Notes under the pieces: generated by a model | Databases searched by the model: none | Told to the model about the DNA's origin: nothing | What the model saw: the letters and a program-made list of their open reading frames with translations, nothing else | Position numbers and translations under genes: made by a program | In this document: in pieces, positions 7,632-15,240 of the stretch | How positions within the stretch are numbered: the first letter of the stretch is position 1 | How the letters are laid out: the number at the start of each line of letters is the position of its first letter | Source of the DNA: Oryzisolibacter sp. LB2S | Lineage (GTDB): Bacteria > Pseudomonadota > Gammaproteobacteria > Burkholderiales > Burkholderiaceae_C | Direction of reading: 5' to 3' | Assembly: GCF_040732315.1 (NCBI RefSeq) | Contig: NZ_CP160388.1 | Span: forward strand, 124,001-188,000 | Length of the DNA stretch: 64,000 nucleotides

Positions 7632-9941
7632 ATGGGGAAATACGCCAAGTATTGGTACACGCTCATAGGCGTGTTAATCGTCACCTTCAGCCTATTGGGC
7701 TTCTACGGTGCCGAGGTTTATCGCACCGCGCCACCGATTCCGGGGCAGGTGCTGGTTCAGGGCAGCGACAAGCCGCTCTACACCAAGGACAGCATTCTCG
7801 ATGGCCAAACGGCCTGGCAGTCCACGGGTGGCATGCAGCTGGGCTCCATCCTGGGTCACGGCGCCTATCAGGCCCCCGACTGGACGGCCGACTGGCTGCA
7901 CCGCGAGCTGACCGCCTGGCTCGAGCTGGCCGCGCAGAAGGACTACGGCAAGGCCTTTGCAGACCTCGACGTGGGCCAGCAGGCGGTGCTGCGTGACCGG
8001 CTCAAGACCGAGTACCGCACCAACACCTTCGACAAGGCCACGGACACGGTGACGATCACGCCGCTGCGCGCCCAGGCCATTGCCGAGACGGCCAAGTACT
8101 ACGACAAGCTGTTTGGCGACGACCCGTCGCTGCGCAAGTCGCGCGAGAGCTTCGCCATGAAGGAGAACACCCTGCCCAGCGCCGAGCGTCGCGCGCAGAT
8201 GGCCGGCTTCTTCTTCTGGACCGCCTGGGCCGCCGCCACCGAGCGTCCGGCCGATCTGGGCGGCGGCACCGGTGCCACCTACACCAACAACTGGCCGCAC
8301 GAGCCGCTGATCGGCAACGTGCCCACGGGCGAGAACGTCGTCTGGTCCATCATGAGCGTTGTGGTCATGATGGCCGGCGTGGGCTTCCTCGTGTGGGGCT
8401 GGGCCTTCCTGCGCAAGCATGACGAGCAGGACCCGACTCCTCCCGCCCATGACCCGCTGACCCGCGTGGCCCTCACGCCCTCGCAGCGCGCACTGGGCAA
8501 GTACCTGTTCCTGGTCGTGGCCCTGTTCTGTGCCCAGGTCTTCCTCGGCGGCTTCACGGCCCACTACACGGTGGAAGGCCAGACCTTCTACGGCGTGGAC
8601 ATTTCGCAGTGGCTGCCCTATTCGCTGGTGCGCACCTGGCACCTGCAGGCGGCGCTGTTCTGGATCGCCACGGGCTTTCTGGCCGCGGGCCTGTTCCTGG
8701 CACCCGTCATCAACGGCGGCAAGGACCCCAAGTACCAGAAGCTCGGCGTGGACGTACTGTTCTGGGCGCTGGTCGTGGTCTGCGTGGGCTCGTTCATCGG
8801 CAACTACCTGACGATTGCCCATGTCATGCCCCAGGAGTGGAACTTCTGGCTCGGCCACCAGGGCTATGAATATGTCGACCTGGGCCGCCTGTGGCAGATC
8901 GGCAAGTTCGCCGGCATCGCCTTCTGGCTGGTGCTGATGGCACGCGCCATCTTCCCCGCACTGCTGGCCCCCAACGGCCAGGACAAGAACCTGCTGGCCC
9001 TGCTGACCTCCTCGGTCGTGTGTATCGGCCTGTTCTACGGCACCGGCCTGTTCTACGGCGAGCGCACCCACATCTCGGTGATGGAGTACTGGCGCTGGTG
9101 GGTGGTGCACCTGTGGGTGGAGGGCTTCTTTGAAGTGTTCGCCACCACGGCACTGGCCTTCATCTTCTCGACCCTGGGCCTGGTGTCCTATCGCATGGCC
9201 ACGGCCGCCAGCCTGGCTTCGGCGTCCCTCTTCATGCTGGGCGGCGTGCCCGGCACCTTCCACCACCTGTACTTTGCCGGCACCACCACCCCGGTGATGG
9301 CCGTCGGTGCATCCTTCAGCGCGCTCGAAGTGGTGCCGCTGGTGGTGCTGGGCCACGAGGCCTGGGAGCACTGGAGCCTGCAGCACAAGGCAGAGTGGAT
9401 GCGTCGTCTGCGCTGGCCGCTGATGTGCTTCGTGGCCGTGGCCTTCTGGAACATGCTCGGTGCCGGTGTCTTCGGCTTCATGATCAACCCGCCGATCTCG
9501 CTGTACTACATCCAGGGCCTGAACACCACGCCCGTGCACGCCCACGCCGCCCTGTTCGGTGTCTATGGCTTCCTGGCCCTGGGCTTCACGCTGCTGGTGC
9601 TGCGCTATGTGCGCCCGAACATGGAATTCAACGAGCGCCTGATGAAGACCGGCTTCTGGTGGCTCAACGCCGGCCTGGTGCTGATGATCGCCACCAGCCT
9701 GCTGCCCATCGGCCTGTTCCAGTTCCACGCCAGCGTGACCCACGGCCTGTGGTACGCCCGCAGCGAGGAATTCCTGCAGCAGCCCTTCCTCGAGACGCTG
9801 CGCTGGGTGCGCACCTTTGGTGACCTGGTGTTCATCACCGGCGCCCTGTGCGTGAGCTGGCAGGTGGTGAGCGCCGTGCTGTTCGGCAGCCGCGCCCCGG
9901 CCGCCCCCAGCACCGGTGCACTGGCCGGCGCACGTCGCTGA
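7632..9941 (+). CDS. norZ: Quinol-dependent nitric oxide reductase (qNor)
   Basis: 769 residues. It reduces two NO to N2O with electrons from quinol, in the cytoplasmic membrane. The N-terminal extension (about 1-220, first helix near residue 10, then a periplasmic domain) resembles a NorC fused in front but has no CxxCH haem c motif, which separates qNor from cNor. The catalytic part has about 12 more helices, with haem and iron ligands in WHLQAALFW, HLWVEGFFE, GTFHHLYF and HAHAALFGVYG. GGAGG at 7621 supports the ATG at 7632; upstream in-frame starts are not supported. NorR and sigma-54 sites upstream imply NO induction. Confidence 0.96.
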   Translation: MGKYAKYWYTLIGVLIVTFSLLGFYGAEVYRTAPPIPGQVLVQGSDKPLYTKDSILDGQTAWQSTGGMQLGSILGHGAYQAPDWTADWLHRELTAWLELAAQKDYGKAFADLDVGQQAVLRDRLKTEYRTNTFDKATDTVTITPLRAQAIAETAKYYDKLFGDDPSLRKSRESFAMKENTLPSAERRAQMAGFFFWTAWAAATERPADLGGGTGATYTNNWPHEPLIGNVPTGENVVWSIMSVVVMMAGVGFLVWGWAFLRKHDEQDPTPPAHDPLTRVALTPSQRALGKYLFLVVALFCAQVFLGGFTAHYTVEGQTFYGVDISQWLPYSLVRTWHLQAALFWIATGFLAAGLFLAPVINGGKDPKYQKLGVDVLFWALVVVCVGSFIGNYLTIAHVMPQEWNFWLGHQGYEYVDLGRLWQIGKFAGIAFWLVLMARAIFPALLAPNGQDKNLLALLTSSVVCIGLFYGTGLFYGERTHISVMEYWRWWVVHLWVEGFFEVFATTALAFIFSTLGLVSYRMATAASLASASLFMLGGVPGTFHHLYFAGTTTPVMAVGASFSALEVVPLVVLGHEAWEHWSLQHKAEWMRRLRWPLMCFVAVAFWNMLGAGVFGFMINPPISLYYIQGLNTTPVHAHAALFGVYGFLALGFTLLVLRYVRPNMEFNERLMKTGFWWLNAGLVLMIATSLLPIGLFQFHASVTHGLWYARSEEFLQQPFLETLRWVRTFGDLVFITGALCVSWQVVSAVLFGSRAPAAPSTGALAGARR

Positions 9942-9950
9942 CGCCGCCAT

Positions 9951-9981
9951 CGATCGTGGGGCCGACCAGGCCTCACGATCG
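9951..9981. terminator. Hairpin after the NO reductase gene
   Basis: A 13-bp stem (CGATCGTGGGGCC with GGCCTCACGATCG, one G-T pair) closes a 5-base loop. There is no T run, so termination is inferred from position and stability. Confidence 0.55.
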
Positions 9982-9988
9982 AGCACAG

Positions 9989-10046
9989 CGATTCAATATT
10001 GATAGCTGGCCGCGCTTGCCCATAAAGCGCCGCAGCCAGTTTTGAC
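9989..10046. repeat. Dispersed repeat family A, copy 2
   Basis: Reversed copy: the plus strand shows ATTGATAGCTGG, GCGCTTG and a second GCGC arm. It lies between the NO reductase hairpin and the intrinsic terminator. Confidence 0.6.
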
Positions 10047-10082
10047 TCCATCGGCAAGACCCTCAGGGACCGCTTGCCCTTC

Positions 10083-10107
10083 AGCCGGCTTCACGCCGGC
10101 TTTTTTT
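10083..10107 (+). terminator. Rho-independent terminator
   Basis: AGCCGGC-TTCAC-GCCGGCT followed by seven T. It insulates the following ribonucleotide reductase operon from upstream transcription. Confidence 0.9.
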
Positions 10108-10143
10108 GTGTCCGGCGATGCGCCCCGGGTTTGCGCCTGATCA

Positions 10144-10191
10144 AACTACATATGGTGTTCGATATGTATCGTAAACACCATATGTAGTGTT
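10144..10191. promoter_or_regulatory. Pair of NrdR boxes upstream of nrdD
   Basis: Two palindromic sites centred on CATATG (10149-10154 and 10179-10184) have centres exactly 30 bp apart. The outer arms CTACATATGGTGTT and AACACCATATGTAG are perfect inverted copies. Paired ACA..ATAT..TGT boxes about three helical turns apart are the known binding pattern of the ATP/dATP-sensing repressor NrdR. The second box ends 11 bp before the nrdD start. Confidence 0.8.
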
Positions 10192-10202
10192 CAAAGGCCG
10201 CC

Positions 10203-12233
10203 ATGACCATCAGCCAACCCCTGCTCGCCACCCTGCCGCGCGACGTCATCCAGAGAAACGGCGAGCGTACCGCCTTCGATGCCGCCCGCATCCGCTCCGC
10301 CATCGCCCGCGCGGGCAACGCCACGGGCGAGTTCGGCCAGGACGAGGCGCAGCTGCTCACGGCCCAGGCGACCAAGGTGCTGATCCACCGCTTCCGCGGC
10401 GAGGCGCCGACCATAGAGCAGATCCAGGACGTGGTCGAGCAGACCCTGATCGCCGCCAACCACCTGGGCACGGCCCGCGCCTACATCGCCTACCGCGAGC
10501 GCCACGCCACCCTGCGCGCCGACCGCCAGACCCTGGTGCATGTGGAGAGTTCGATCAACGAATACCTCACGCGCGCCGACTGGCGCGTGAATGCCAACGC
10601 CAACCAGGGCTACTCGCTCGGCGGGCTGATCCTCAACGTGGCGGGCAAGGTCACGGCCAACTACTGGCTCTCGCATGTCTATGCGCCCGAGATCGGCGAG
10701 GCGCACAGGAGCGGCGACATCCACATCCACGACCTGGACATGCTCAGCGGCTACTGCGCCGGCTGGTCGCTGCGCACGCTGTTGCACGAGGGCCTGAACG
10801 GCGTGCCCGGCAAGGTCGAGGCCGGGCCGGCCAAACACATGGGCTCGGCCGTGGGCCAGATCGTCAACTTCCTCGGCACGCTGCAAAACGAATGGGCCGG
10901 CGCGCAGGCGTTCTCGTCGTTCGACACCTACATGGCGCCCTTTGTGCGCAAGGACGGCATGGGCTACGCCGCCGTGCGCCAGTGCATGCAGGAGCTGATC
11001 TACAACCTCAACGTGCCCTCGCGCTGGGGCACGCAGACGCCGTTCACCAACCTGACCTTCGACTGGACCTGCCCCGAGGACCTGCGCGAACAGGTGCCGG
11101 TGATCGGCGGCGAGGAAATGCCCTTCACCTACGGCGAGCTGCAGGCCGAGATGGATCTCATCAACCGCGCCTACATCGACGTCATGACCACGGGCGACGC
11201 CAAGGGCCGGGTGTTCACCTTCCCCATCCCCACCTACAACATCACGCCCGACTTTCCCTGGGAGAGCGAGAACGCCGCCGCGCTGTTCGAGATGACGGCC
11301 AAGTACGGCCTGCCCTACTTCCAGAACTTCGTGAACTCCGAGCTCTCGCCCAACATGGTGCGCTCCATGTGCTGCCGTCTGCAGCTCGATCTGCGCGAGC
11401 TCCTGAAGCGCGGCAACGGCCTGTTCGGCAGCGCCGAGCAGACCGGCAGCCTGGGCGTGGTCACCGTCAACTGCGCGCGCTTAGGGTATCTGCACGCGGG
11501 CGACGAGGCCGGCCTGTTCGCGGCCCTGGACCGCCTGCTGGAACTGGGCAAGCAAAGCCTGGAGGTCAAGAGGAAGCTCATCCAGCGCCTCATGGACCAG
11601 GGGCTGTTCCCCTACACCAAGCGCTATCTCGGCACGCTGCGCAACCATTTCTCCACCCTGGGCGTGAACGGCATCAACGAGATGGTGCGCAACTTCACGC
11701 ACGATGCCCACGACATCACGAGCGACTGGGGCCATGCCTTCGCCCTGCGCCTCTTGGACCATGTGCGCGCGCGCATCGTGCAGTTCCAGGAGGAGACCGG
11801 CCACCTCTACAACCTCGAGGCCACGCCCGCCGAGGGCACGACCTACCGCTTCGCCAAGGAAGACAAGAAGCGCTGGCCGCAGATTCTGCAGGCCGGCAGC
11901 GACGCACAGCCCTACTACACCAACAGCTCGCAGCTGCCCGTGGGCTTTACCGACGACCCCTTCGAGGCCCTGGCGCGCCAGGAGGCCTTGCAGGGCAAAT
12001 ACACCGGCGGCACCGTGCTGCACCTGTACATGGGCGAGCGCATCAGCAGCGGCGCCGCCTGCCGCGAGCTGGTCAAGCGCGCGCTGACCAACTTCCGCCT
12101 GCCCTACATCACCGTCACGCCCACCTTCTCCATCTGCCCCACCCACGGCTACCTGGAAGGCGAGCACAAGTTCTGCCCGAAGTGCGACGCGGAGCGCCTG
12201 GCAGAAAAGCGCCGTCAACTGCAGGCCGCGTGA
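10203..12233 (+). CDS. nrdD: Anaerobic (class III) ribonucleoside-triphosphate reductase, large part without glycyl-radical domain
   Basis: 676 residues. It reduces NTPs to dNTPs anaerobically. An ATP-cone regulatory domain occupies about 12-105. The ten-stranded barrel carries the catalytic cysteines at C185 (MLSGYCAGW) and the C390/C391 pair (RSMCCRLQ). The zinc-site cysteines C645, C658 and C661 lie in the last 32 residues. The protein ends at RRQLQAA without the RVxGY glycyl-radical loop that normally follows. That loop is encoded by a separate small gene 210 bp downstream. Regulation by NrdR is indicated by the paired boxes upstream. The start at 10203 fits the box spacing; the ribosome-binding site is weak. 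Confidence 0.95.
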   Translation: MTISQPLLATLPRDVIQRNGERTAFDAARIRSAIARAGNATGEFGQDEAQLLTAQATKVLIHRFRGEAPTIEQIQDVVEQTLIAANHLGTARAYIAYRERHATLRADRQTLVHVESSINEYLTRADWRVNANANQGYSLGGLILNVAGKVTANYWLSHVYAPEIGEAHRSGDIHIHDLDMLSGYCAGWSLRTLLHEGLNGVPGKVEAGPAKHMGSAVGQIVNFLGTLQNEWAGAQAFSSFDTYMAPFVRKDGMGYAAVRQCMQELIYNLNVPSRWGTQTPFTNLTFDWTCPEDLREQVPVIGGEEMPFTYGELQAEMDLINRAYIDVMTTGDAKGRVFTFPIPTYNITPDFPWESENAAALFEMTAKYGLPYFQNFVNSELSPNMVRSMCCRLQLDLRELLKRGNGLFGSAEQTGSLGVVTVNCARLGYLHAGDEAGLFAALDRLLELGKQSLEVKRKLIQRLMDQGLFPYTKRYLGTLRNHFSTLGVNGINEMVRNFTHDAHDITSDWGHAFALRLLDHVRARIVQFQEETGHLYNLEATPAEGTTYRFAKEDKKRWPQILQAGSDAQPYYTNSSQLPVGFTDDPFEALARQEALQGKYTGGTVLHLYMGERISSGAACRELVKRALTNFRLPYITVTPTFSICPTHGYLEGEHKFCPKCDAERLAEKRRQLQAA

Positions 12234-12242
12234 CCCGGGCCT

Positions 12243-12354
12243 TTCTCCCTCTCCCCTCGCGGGAGAGGACCGGGGAGAGGGGGCGTGGGTCACGGGCGCT
12301 GCGTGTGCATCCCCCCTCTCCCCCGGCCCCTCTCCCACAGGGGGAGAGGGGAGT
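12243..12354. repeat. Dispersed GC-rich repeat family B, copy 1
   Basis: An imperfect palindromic block made of CCCTCTCCC and GGGAGAGG arms on both sides of a variable centre. It matches copies near 58.6 and 60.0 kb. It lies between the two parts of the split nrdD and could fold into strong hairpins in the operon mRNA. Confidence 0.85.
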
Positions 12355-12373
12355 GAATACAAGGCAAATCGAG

Positions 12374-12419
12374 CACTAGCGCTTATTCAGCAAACGCAAA
12401 CAGCTATCAAAATCATAGT
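12374..12419. repeat. Dispersed repeat family A, copy 3
   Basis: AGCGCTTATTCAG ... AAACAGCTATCAAAATCATAG, close in sequence to copy 1. It sits directly before the ribosome-binding site of the glycyl-radical protein gene. Confidence 0.75.
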
Positions 12420-12442
12420 TAACCACCACCAAGGAGCTCACC

Positions 12443-12631
12443 ATGACCCATTTCTCCACCCAAGAGACCACCGCCCTGGCCGCCGCCGACGTGCAGCTGC
12501 TTGACAGCGAACGCCAGCCCTGCGAGGTCTGGACCCGCGTCATGGGCTACCACCGCCCGGTGGCCAGCTTCAACGTCGGCAAGCAGGGCGAGCACAACGA
12601 GCGCCAGTTCTTCAGCGAAGCCAGCCGCTGA
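12443..12631 (+). CDS. Stand-alone glycyl-radical subunit of class III ribonucleotide reductase
   Basis: 62 residues with a clear AAGGAG site before the ATG. The core WTRVMGYHRPV (residues 30-40) is the glycyl-radical loop that ends normal NrdD proteins; Gly35 would carry the radical. The following FNVGKQGEHNERQFF resembles the usual NrdD C-terminus. The large subunit just upstream lacks exactly this segment, and the activase gene nrdG starts two bases after this stop. I infer that the two proteins assemble into an active reductase, by analogy with GrcA (YfiD), which replaces the radical domain of pyruvate formate-lyase. Misannotation as a fragment is likely. Confidence 0.88.
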   Translation: MTHFSTQETTALAAADVQLLDSERQPCEVWTRVMGYHRPVASFNVGKQGEHNERQFFSEASR

Positions 12632-12632
12632 C

Positions 12633-13316
12633 ATGACGCTGCGCGTCGGTGGCCTGACCCGGCTCACCACCATCGACTTCCCCGGCCGCCTTGCGGCCGT
12701 GGTTTTTTGCCAGGGCTGTCCCTGGCGCTGCGGCTACTGCCACAACCCCGAGCTGCTCGACGCTGCGGCGCCCGGCGCCATGGCCTGGGACGCGGTGCTG
12801 GACTTTCTGCGCCAGCGCCGCGGCCTGCTTGACGGCGTGGTGTTCTCGGGCGGCGAGCCGCTTGCGCAGTCGGCCCTGCCAGATGCGCTGCAACAGGTGC
12901 GGGACATGGGCTTTCATACTGCGCTGCACACCGGCGGCATGTACCCCGAGCGCCTGGCCGCGGCCCTGCCGCTGCTCGACTGGGTGGGGCTGGACATCAA
13001 GGCCGTGCCCGCCGACTACGACGCCATCACGCGCACGCCGGGCAGCGGCGCGCGCGCCTGGCAGTCGCTGCGGCTGCTGCTGGCCAGCGGCGTGGCGCAC
13101 GAATGCCGCACCACCTGGCATGCCGGGCTGTATGGCGTCCCGACCCTGCAGGCGCTGGCCGATCGGCTGGCCGAGGCCGGCGTGGCGCATTGGGCGCTGC
13201 AGGAATGCCGCATGCCCGACGCGCCGGCCTGGCCGCTCGCGCCCGCGCAGCTCGCGCAGTGGCGGCAGCGCTTTGCCGGCTTTGTGCTGCGCCGCGGCCT
13301 GGCGGGCATGGCTTGA
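12633..13316 (+). CDS. nrdG: Anaerobic ribonucleoside-triphosphate reductase activating protein (radical SAM)
   Basis: 227 residues. It uses S-adenosylmethionine and a [4Fe-4S] cluster to generate the glycyl radical on the reductase. The radical-SAM motif CxxxCxxC is C29-PWR-C33-GY-C36, preceded by DFPGRLAAVVFCQGC; the SAM-binding FSGGEPL follows near residue 70. The ATG at 12633 lies one base after the preceding stop, indicating translational coupling to the glycyl-radical protein that it should activate. It is longer than E. coli NrdG (154) and resembles the extended pyruvate formate-lyase activase-like NrdG type. Confidence 0.93.
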   Translation: MTLRVGGLTRLTTIDFPGRLAAVVFCQGCPWRCGYCHNPELLDAAAPGAMAWDAVLDFLRQRRGLLDGVVFSGGEPLAQSALPDALQQVRDMGFHTALHTGGMYPERLAAALPLLDWVGLDIKAVPADYDAITRTPGSGARAWQSLRLLLASGVAHECRTTWHAGLYGVPTLQALADRLAEAGVAHWALQECRMPDAPAWPLAPAQLAQWRQRFAGFVLRRGLAGMA

Positions 13317-13317
13317 C

Positions 13318-13362
13318 ATCTGGTCAGGTTGGGCTGACTATTACCCGGATACCTGACCAGAT
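13318..13362. promoter_or_regulatory. Palindromic operator upstream of the antitoxin-like gene
   Basis: Perfect 12-bp arms ATCTGGTCAGGT (13318-13329) and ACCTGACCAGAT (13351-13362) are separated by 21 bp. It lies in the short gap between nrdG and a Phd-like gene, just before AGGAGG. Autorepression by the antitoxin-like protein is the obvious reading, but is inferred. Confidence 0.7.
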
Positions 13363-13382
13363 TGACCAGAAGGAGGCGCCCC

Positions 13383-13763
13383 ATGACCATGGCCGCCAAG
13401 ACTGCCCAAGCCACCGAAAACGCCCCCGGCACCGACCTGTTCGCCAAGGCCGTGGAAAGCCTGGCGCGCAAGCTCGGCGTGGATGCGAGCGACACGCCCA
13501 TGCCCATCTCCCGCTTCAAGTCCGACTACAGCGGGCTCCTGCGTGGTGCCCGCAGCGGTCAGTTGCAGCAGATCTCGCGCGGCGGCGAGCGCTATCTGGT
13601 GCTGAGCGAGGAGCAGGTCATCGCCATGGAACGCTCGAGCAGCCAGCGCCGTACGCTGGCCGACACGCTGGCCTCGGTGCAGGCCCCGTCGGGCGCGCTC
13701 GATACGGCCTCGGTCCTGCTGTCCGGCGAGCGGCACGAACCCTTCACCCTGCCGGGCGCCTGA
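13383..13763 (+). CDS. Phd/YefM-like antitoxin-type protein
   Basis: 126 residues. The middle (about 41-86, PISRFKSDYSGLLRGARSGQ then ISRGGERYLVLSEEQVIAM) resembles the DNA-binding core of Phd/YefM antitoxins, in which a repressor dimer recognises a palindrome. The N-terminal 30-40 residues look flexible. The C-terminus ends in ERHEPFTLPGA, where EPFTLP (119-124) also occurs near the N-terminus of the patatin two genes downstream. AGGAGG precedes the start. It stops one base before the next ATG, so the three genes form one transcript. Family assignment is by pattern, not alignment, and function as an antitoxin is inferred. Confidence 0.68.
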   Translation: MTMAAKTAQATENAPGTDLFAKAVESLARKLGVDASDTPMPISRFKSDYSGLLRGARSGQLQQISRGGERYLVLSEEQVIAMERSSSQRRTLADTLASVQAPSGALDTASVLLSGERHEPFTLPGA

Positions 13764-13764
13764 C

Positions 13765-14223
13765 ATGGCGCGCCCCAACCGCTACCTGCTCGGGCCGCAG
13801 CTGCTGCTTGGCCTGTGCGGCAAGGAGCCGCGCGCCGTGCAATGGGCGGCCACGGTGCAGGAATCCGAATGCGTGCTGAGCCGCCTGGCGATTGCCATCG
13901 TGCGCTCGGTCATCAACAACGGCAGCCGCACCGAGGTGCAGCGCCAGGACTGGCACCAGGCGCTCAGCGCCACCGTCTCGCGCATGGAGGGCGGCGGCGC
14001 CACCCTGGTCGATGTGAACGAAACCGTGCTCGAGCGCTTTCACGAGTACCGCACCCACGCACCGCTGGACTTCAGGACGCCGCGCGGCAGCGCCCCGCTG
14101 GCCCAGGACGTGCGCCTGCTCATCACCACGGCCGCGGTCATGGATCTGGTCTATGCCGAATACACCGACCTCTACATGCAGCAGCTGCAGACCGGCACCA
14201 ACGTGCGGGTGCTGGCGCTGTGA
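13765..14223 (+). CDS. PIN-like protein lacking the first catalytic aspartate
   Basis: 152 residues. The start NRYLLGPQLLLGL has the shape of a PIN-domain first strand (YLLDTNVLL), but the catalytic Asp is Gly10-Pro11. A Glu pair (E33, E35 in VQESECVLSRL), Asp115 (APLAQDVRLLITTAAVMD) and a final strand TNVRVLAL sit where later PIN elements would be. Ribonuclease activity is therefore doubtful; a scaffolding or sensing role is possible. It starts one base after the antitoxin-like stop and overlaps the patatin start by four bases, so all three are probably translated together. Another fold cannot be excluded. Confidence 0.55.
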   Translation: MARPNRYLLGPQLLLGLCGKEPRAVQWAATVQESECVLSRLAIAIVRSVINNGSRTEVQRQDWHQALSATVSRMEGGGATLVDVNETVLERFHEYRTHAPLDFRTPRGSAPLAQDVRLLITTAAVMDLVYAEYTDLYMQQLQTGTNVRVLAL

Positions 14224-15218
14224 GCGCGGCCGTGGACGAACCCTTCACGCTGCCGCCCACCCCGCCGCGCGCGGGCGCCGGGCGCGTGCGGGTGCTGAGC
14301 CTATCGGGCGGCGGCTACCGTGGGCTGTTCACGGCGGCGGTGATGCGGGCGCTGGAGGCCAGGCTCGGCGCCGGTGCGGCGCGGCCCCTGGGCCAGTACT
14401 TTGACCTGATCGCCGGCACCTCGATAGGCGGCATTTTGGCCACGGCGCTGAGCTGCGGCGTGGGCGCCACCGCGCTCGAGCGGCTCCTGATGCAGCGCGG
14501 CGCCGACATCTTCCCGCCCATGCGGCTGCGTGGCCTGCGCAAGCTGCTCGGACGCGCGCCCTACAGCCCGGAGCGGCTGCGCGCGGCCATCGCCACGCTG
14601 CTGCCCGATGCCGACCACCAGCCGCTGGGCGAGCACGCGCCGGCCCTGCTGCTGACCACCGTGAACTGGACCAGCTCCAGGCTGCAGCTGCTGGGCAGCC
14701 GGCCCACCGGCACCCTGCGCGACACGCTGGGCCTGACGCTGATGGATGCCATGCTGGCCACGTCGGCCGCGCCCGCGCATTTCCCGGTGCACCGGTTCCG
14801 GCAGCATCGCTTCGTCGATGGCGGGCTGGCTGCCAACGCACCCGACCTGCACGCGCTGCGCTGTGCGCGCCGGATGCACCCGGGCGCGGAGATCCTCATG
14901 CTCAGCATAGGCACGGCCAACCCGCTGCATGGCCGCGACCCCTCGGCCGTGCCCGCGCGCGGCCTGATGTGGGCAGGCCCCGTGGTCGAGCTGGTCACCA
15001 ATGCCCAGGAAATGCTGGCCGTCGAGGAATGCGCGGCCCGCATGGGCCCGCACCGCTACCTGCGCCTGAACCTGCCCCCGAGCGCAGCGCAGCAGGCGCG
15101 GCTGGACCTCGACGTGGCCAACCCCACCAGCACCGACCTGCTGCGCGCGCTCGCGGACGACTGCCTGGCCTCGCTGTCGCCGGCCGACTGGCAACGGCTT
15201 CGGGCCATCGTCACATAG
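14220..15218 (+). CDS. Patatin-like phospholipase (CapV-like)
   Basis: 332 residues starting at a GTG that overlaps the previous stop (GTGA). All patatin hallmarks are present: the oxyanion loop SGGGYRG (29-35), nucleophile elbow GTSIGG with Ser68, and the catalytic Asp201 in VDGG. It should hydrolyse acyl chains from membrane lipids. There is no signal peptide. Residues 7-12 read EPFTLP, the peptide also found at the antitoxin C-terminus. In size it resembles patatin effectors of anti-phage systems such as CapV, but no cyclic-nucleotide synthase gene is nearby. Control by the two upstream proteins is an inference from gene order. Confidence 0.88.
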   Translation: MSAAVDEPFTLPPTPPRAGAGRVRVLSLSGGGYRGLFTAAVMRALEARLGAGAARPLGQYFDLIAGTSIGGILATALSCGVGATALERLLMQRGADIFPPMRLRGLRKLLGRAPYSPERLRAAIATLLPDADHQPLGEHAPALLLTTVNWTSSRLQLLGSRPTGTLRDTLGLTLMDAMLATSAAPAHFPVHRFRQHRFVDGGLAANAPDLHALRCARRMHPGAEILMLSIGTANPLHGRDPSAVPARGLMWAGPVVELVTNAQEMLAVEECAARMGPHRYLRLNLPPSAAQQARLDLDVANPTSTDLLRALADDCLASLSPADWQRLRAIVT

Positions 15219-15240
15219 CCGACGCGCACGGAGCGCCGCG

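Noticed and set aside
7692..9986. A 764-residue open frame on the minus strand opposite the NO reductase gene
   Set aside because: Its translation is His/Gln/Arg/Gly-rich with no domain, the mirror of a highly biased real gene. The same holds for long antisense frames at 36625-38877 and 47668-50148.
13383..15218. A CBASS operon with a CapV effector
   Set aside because: No cyclic-nucleotide synthase, E1/E2 or JAB gene lies within several kb; the partners look like antitoxin and PIN-like proteins.
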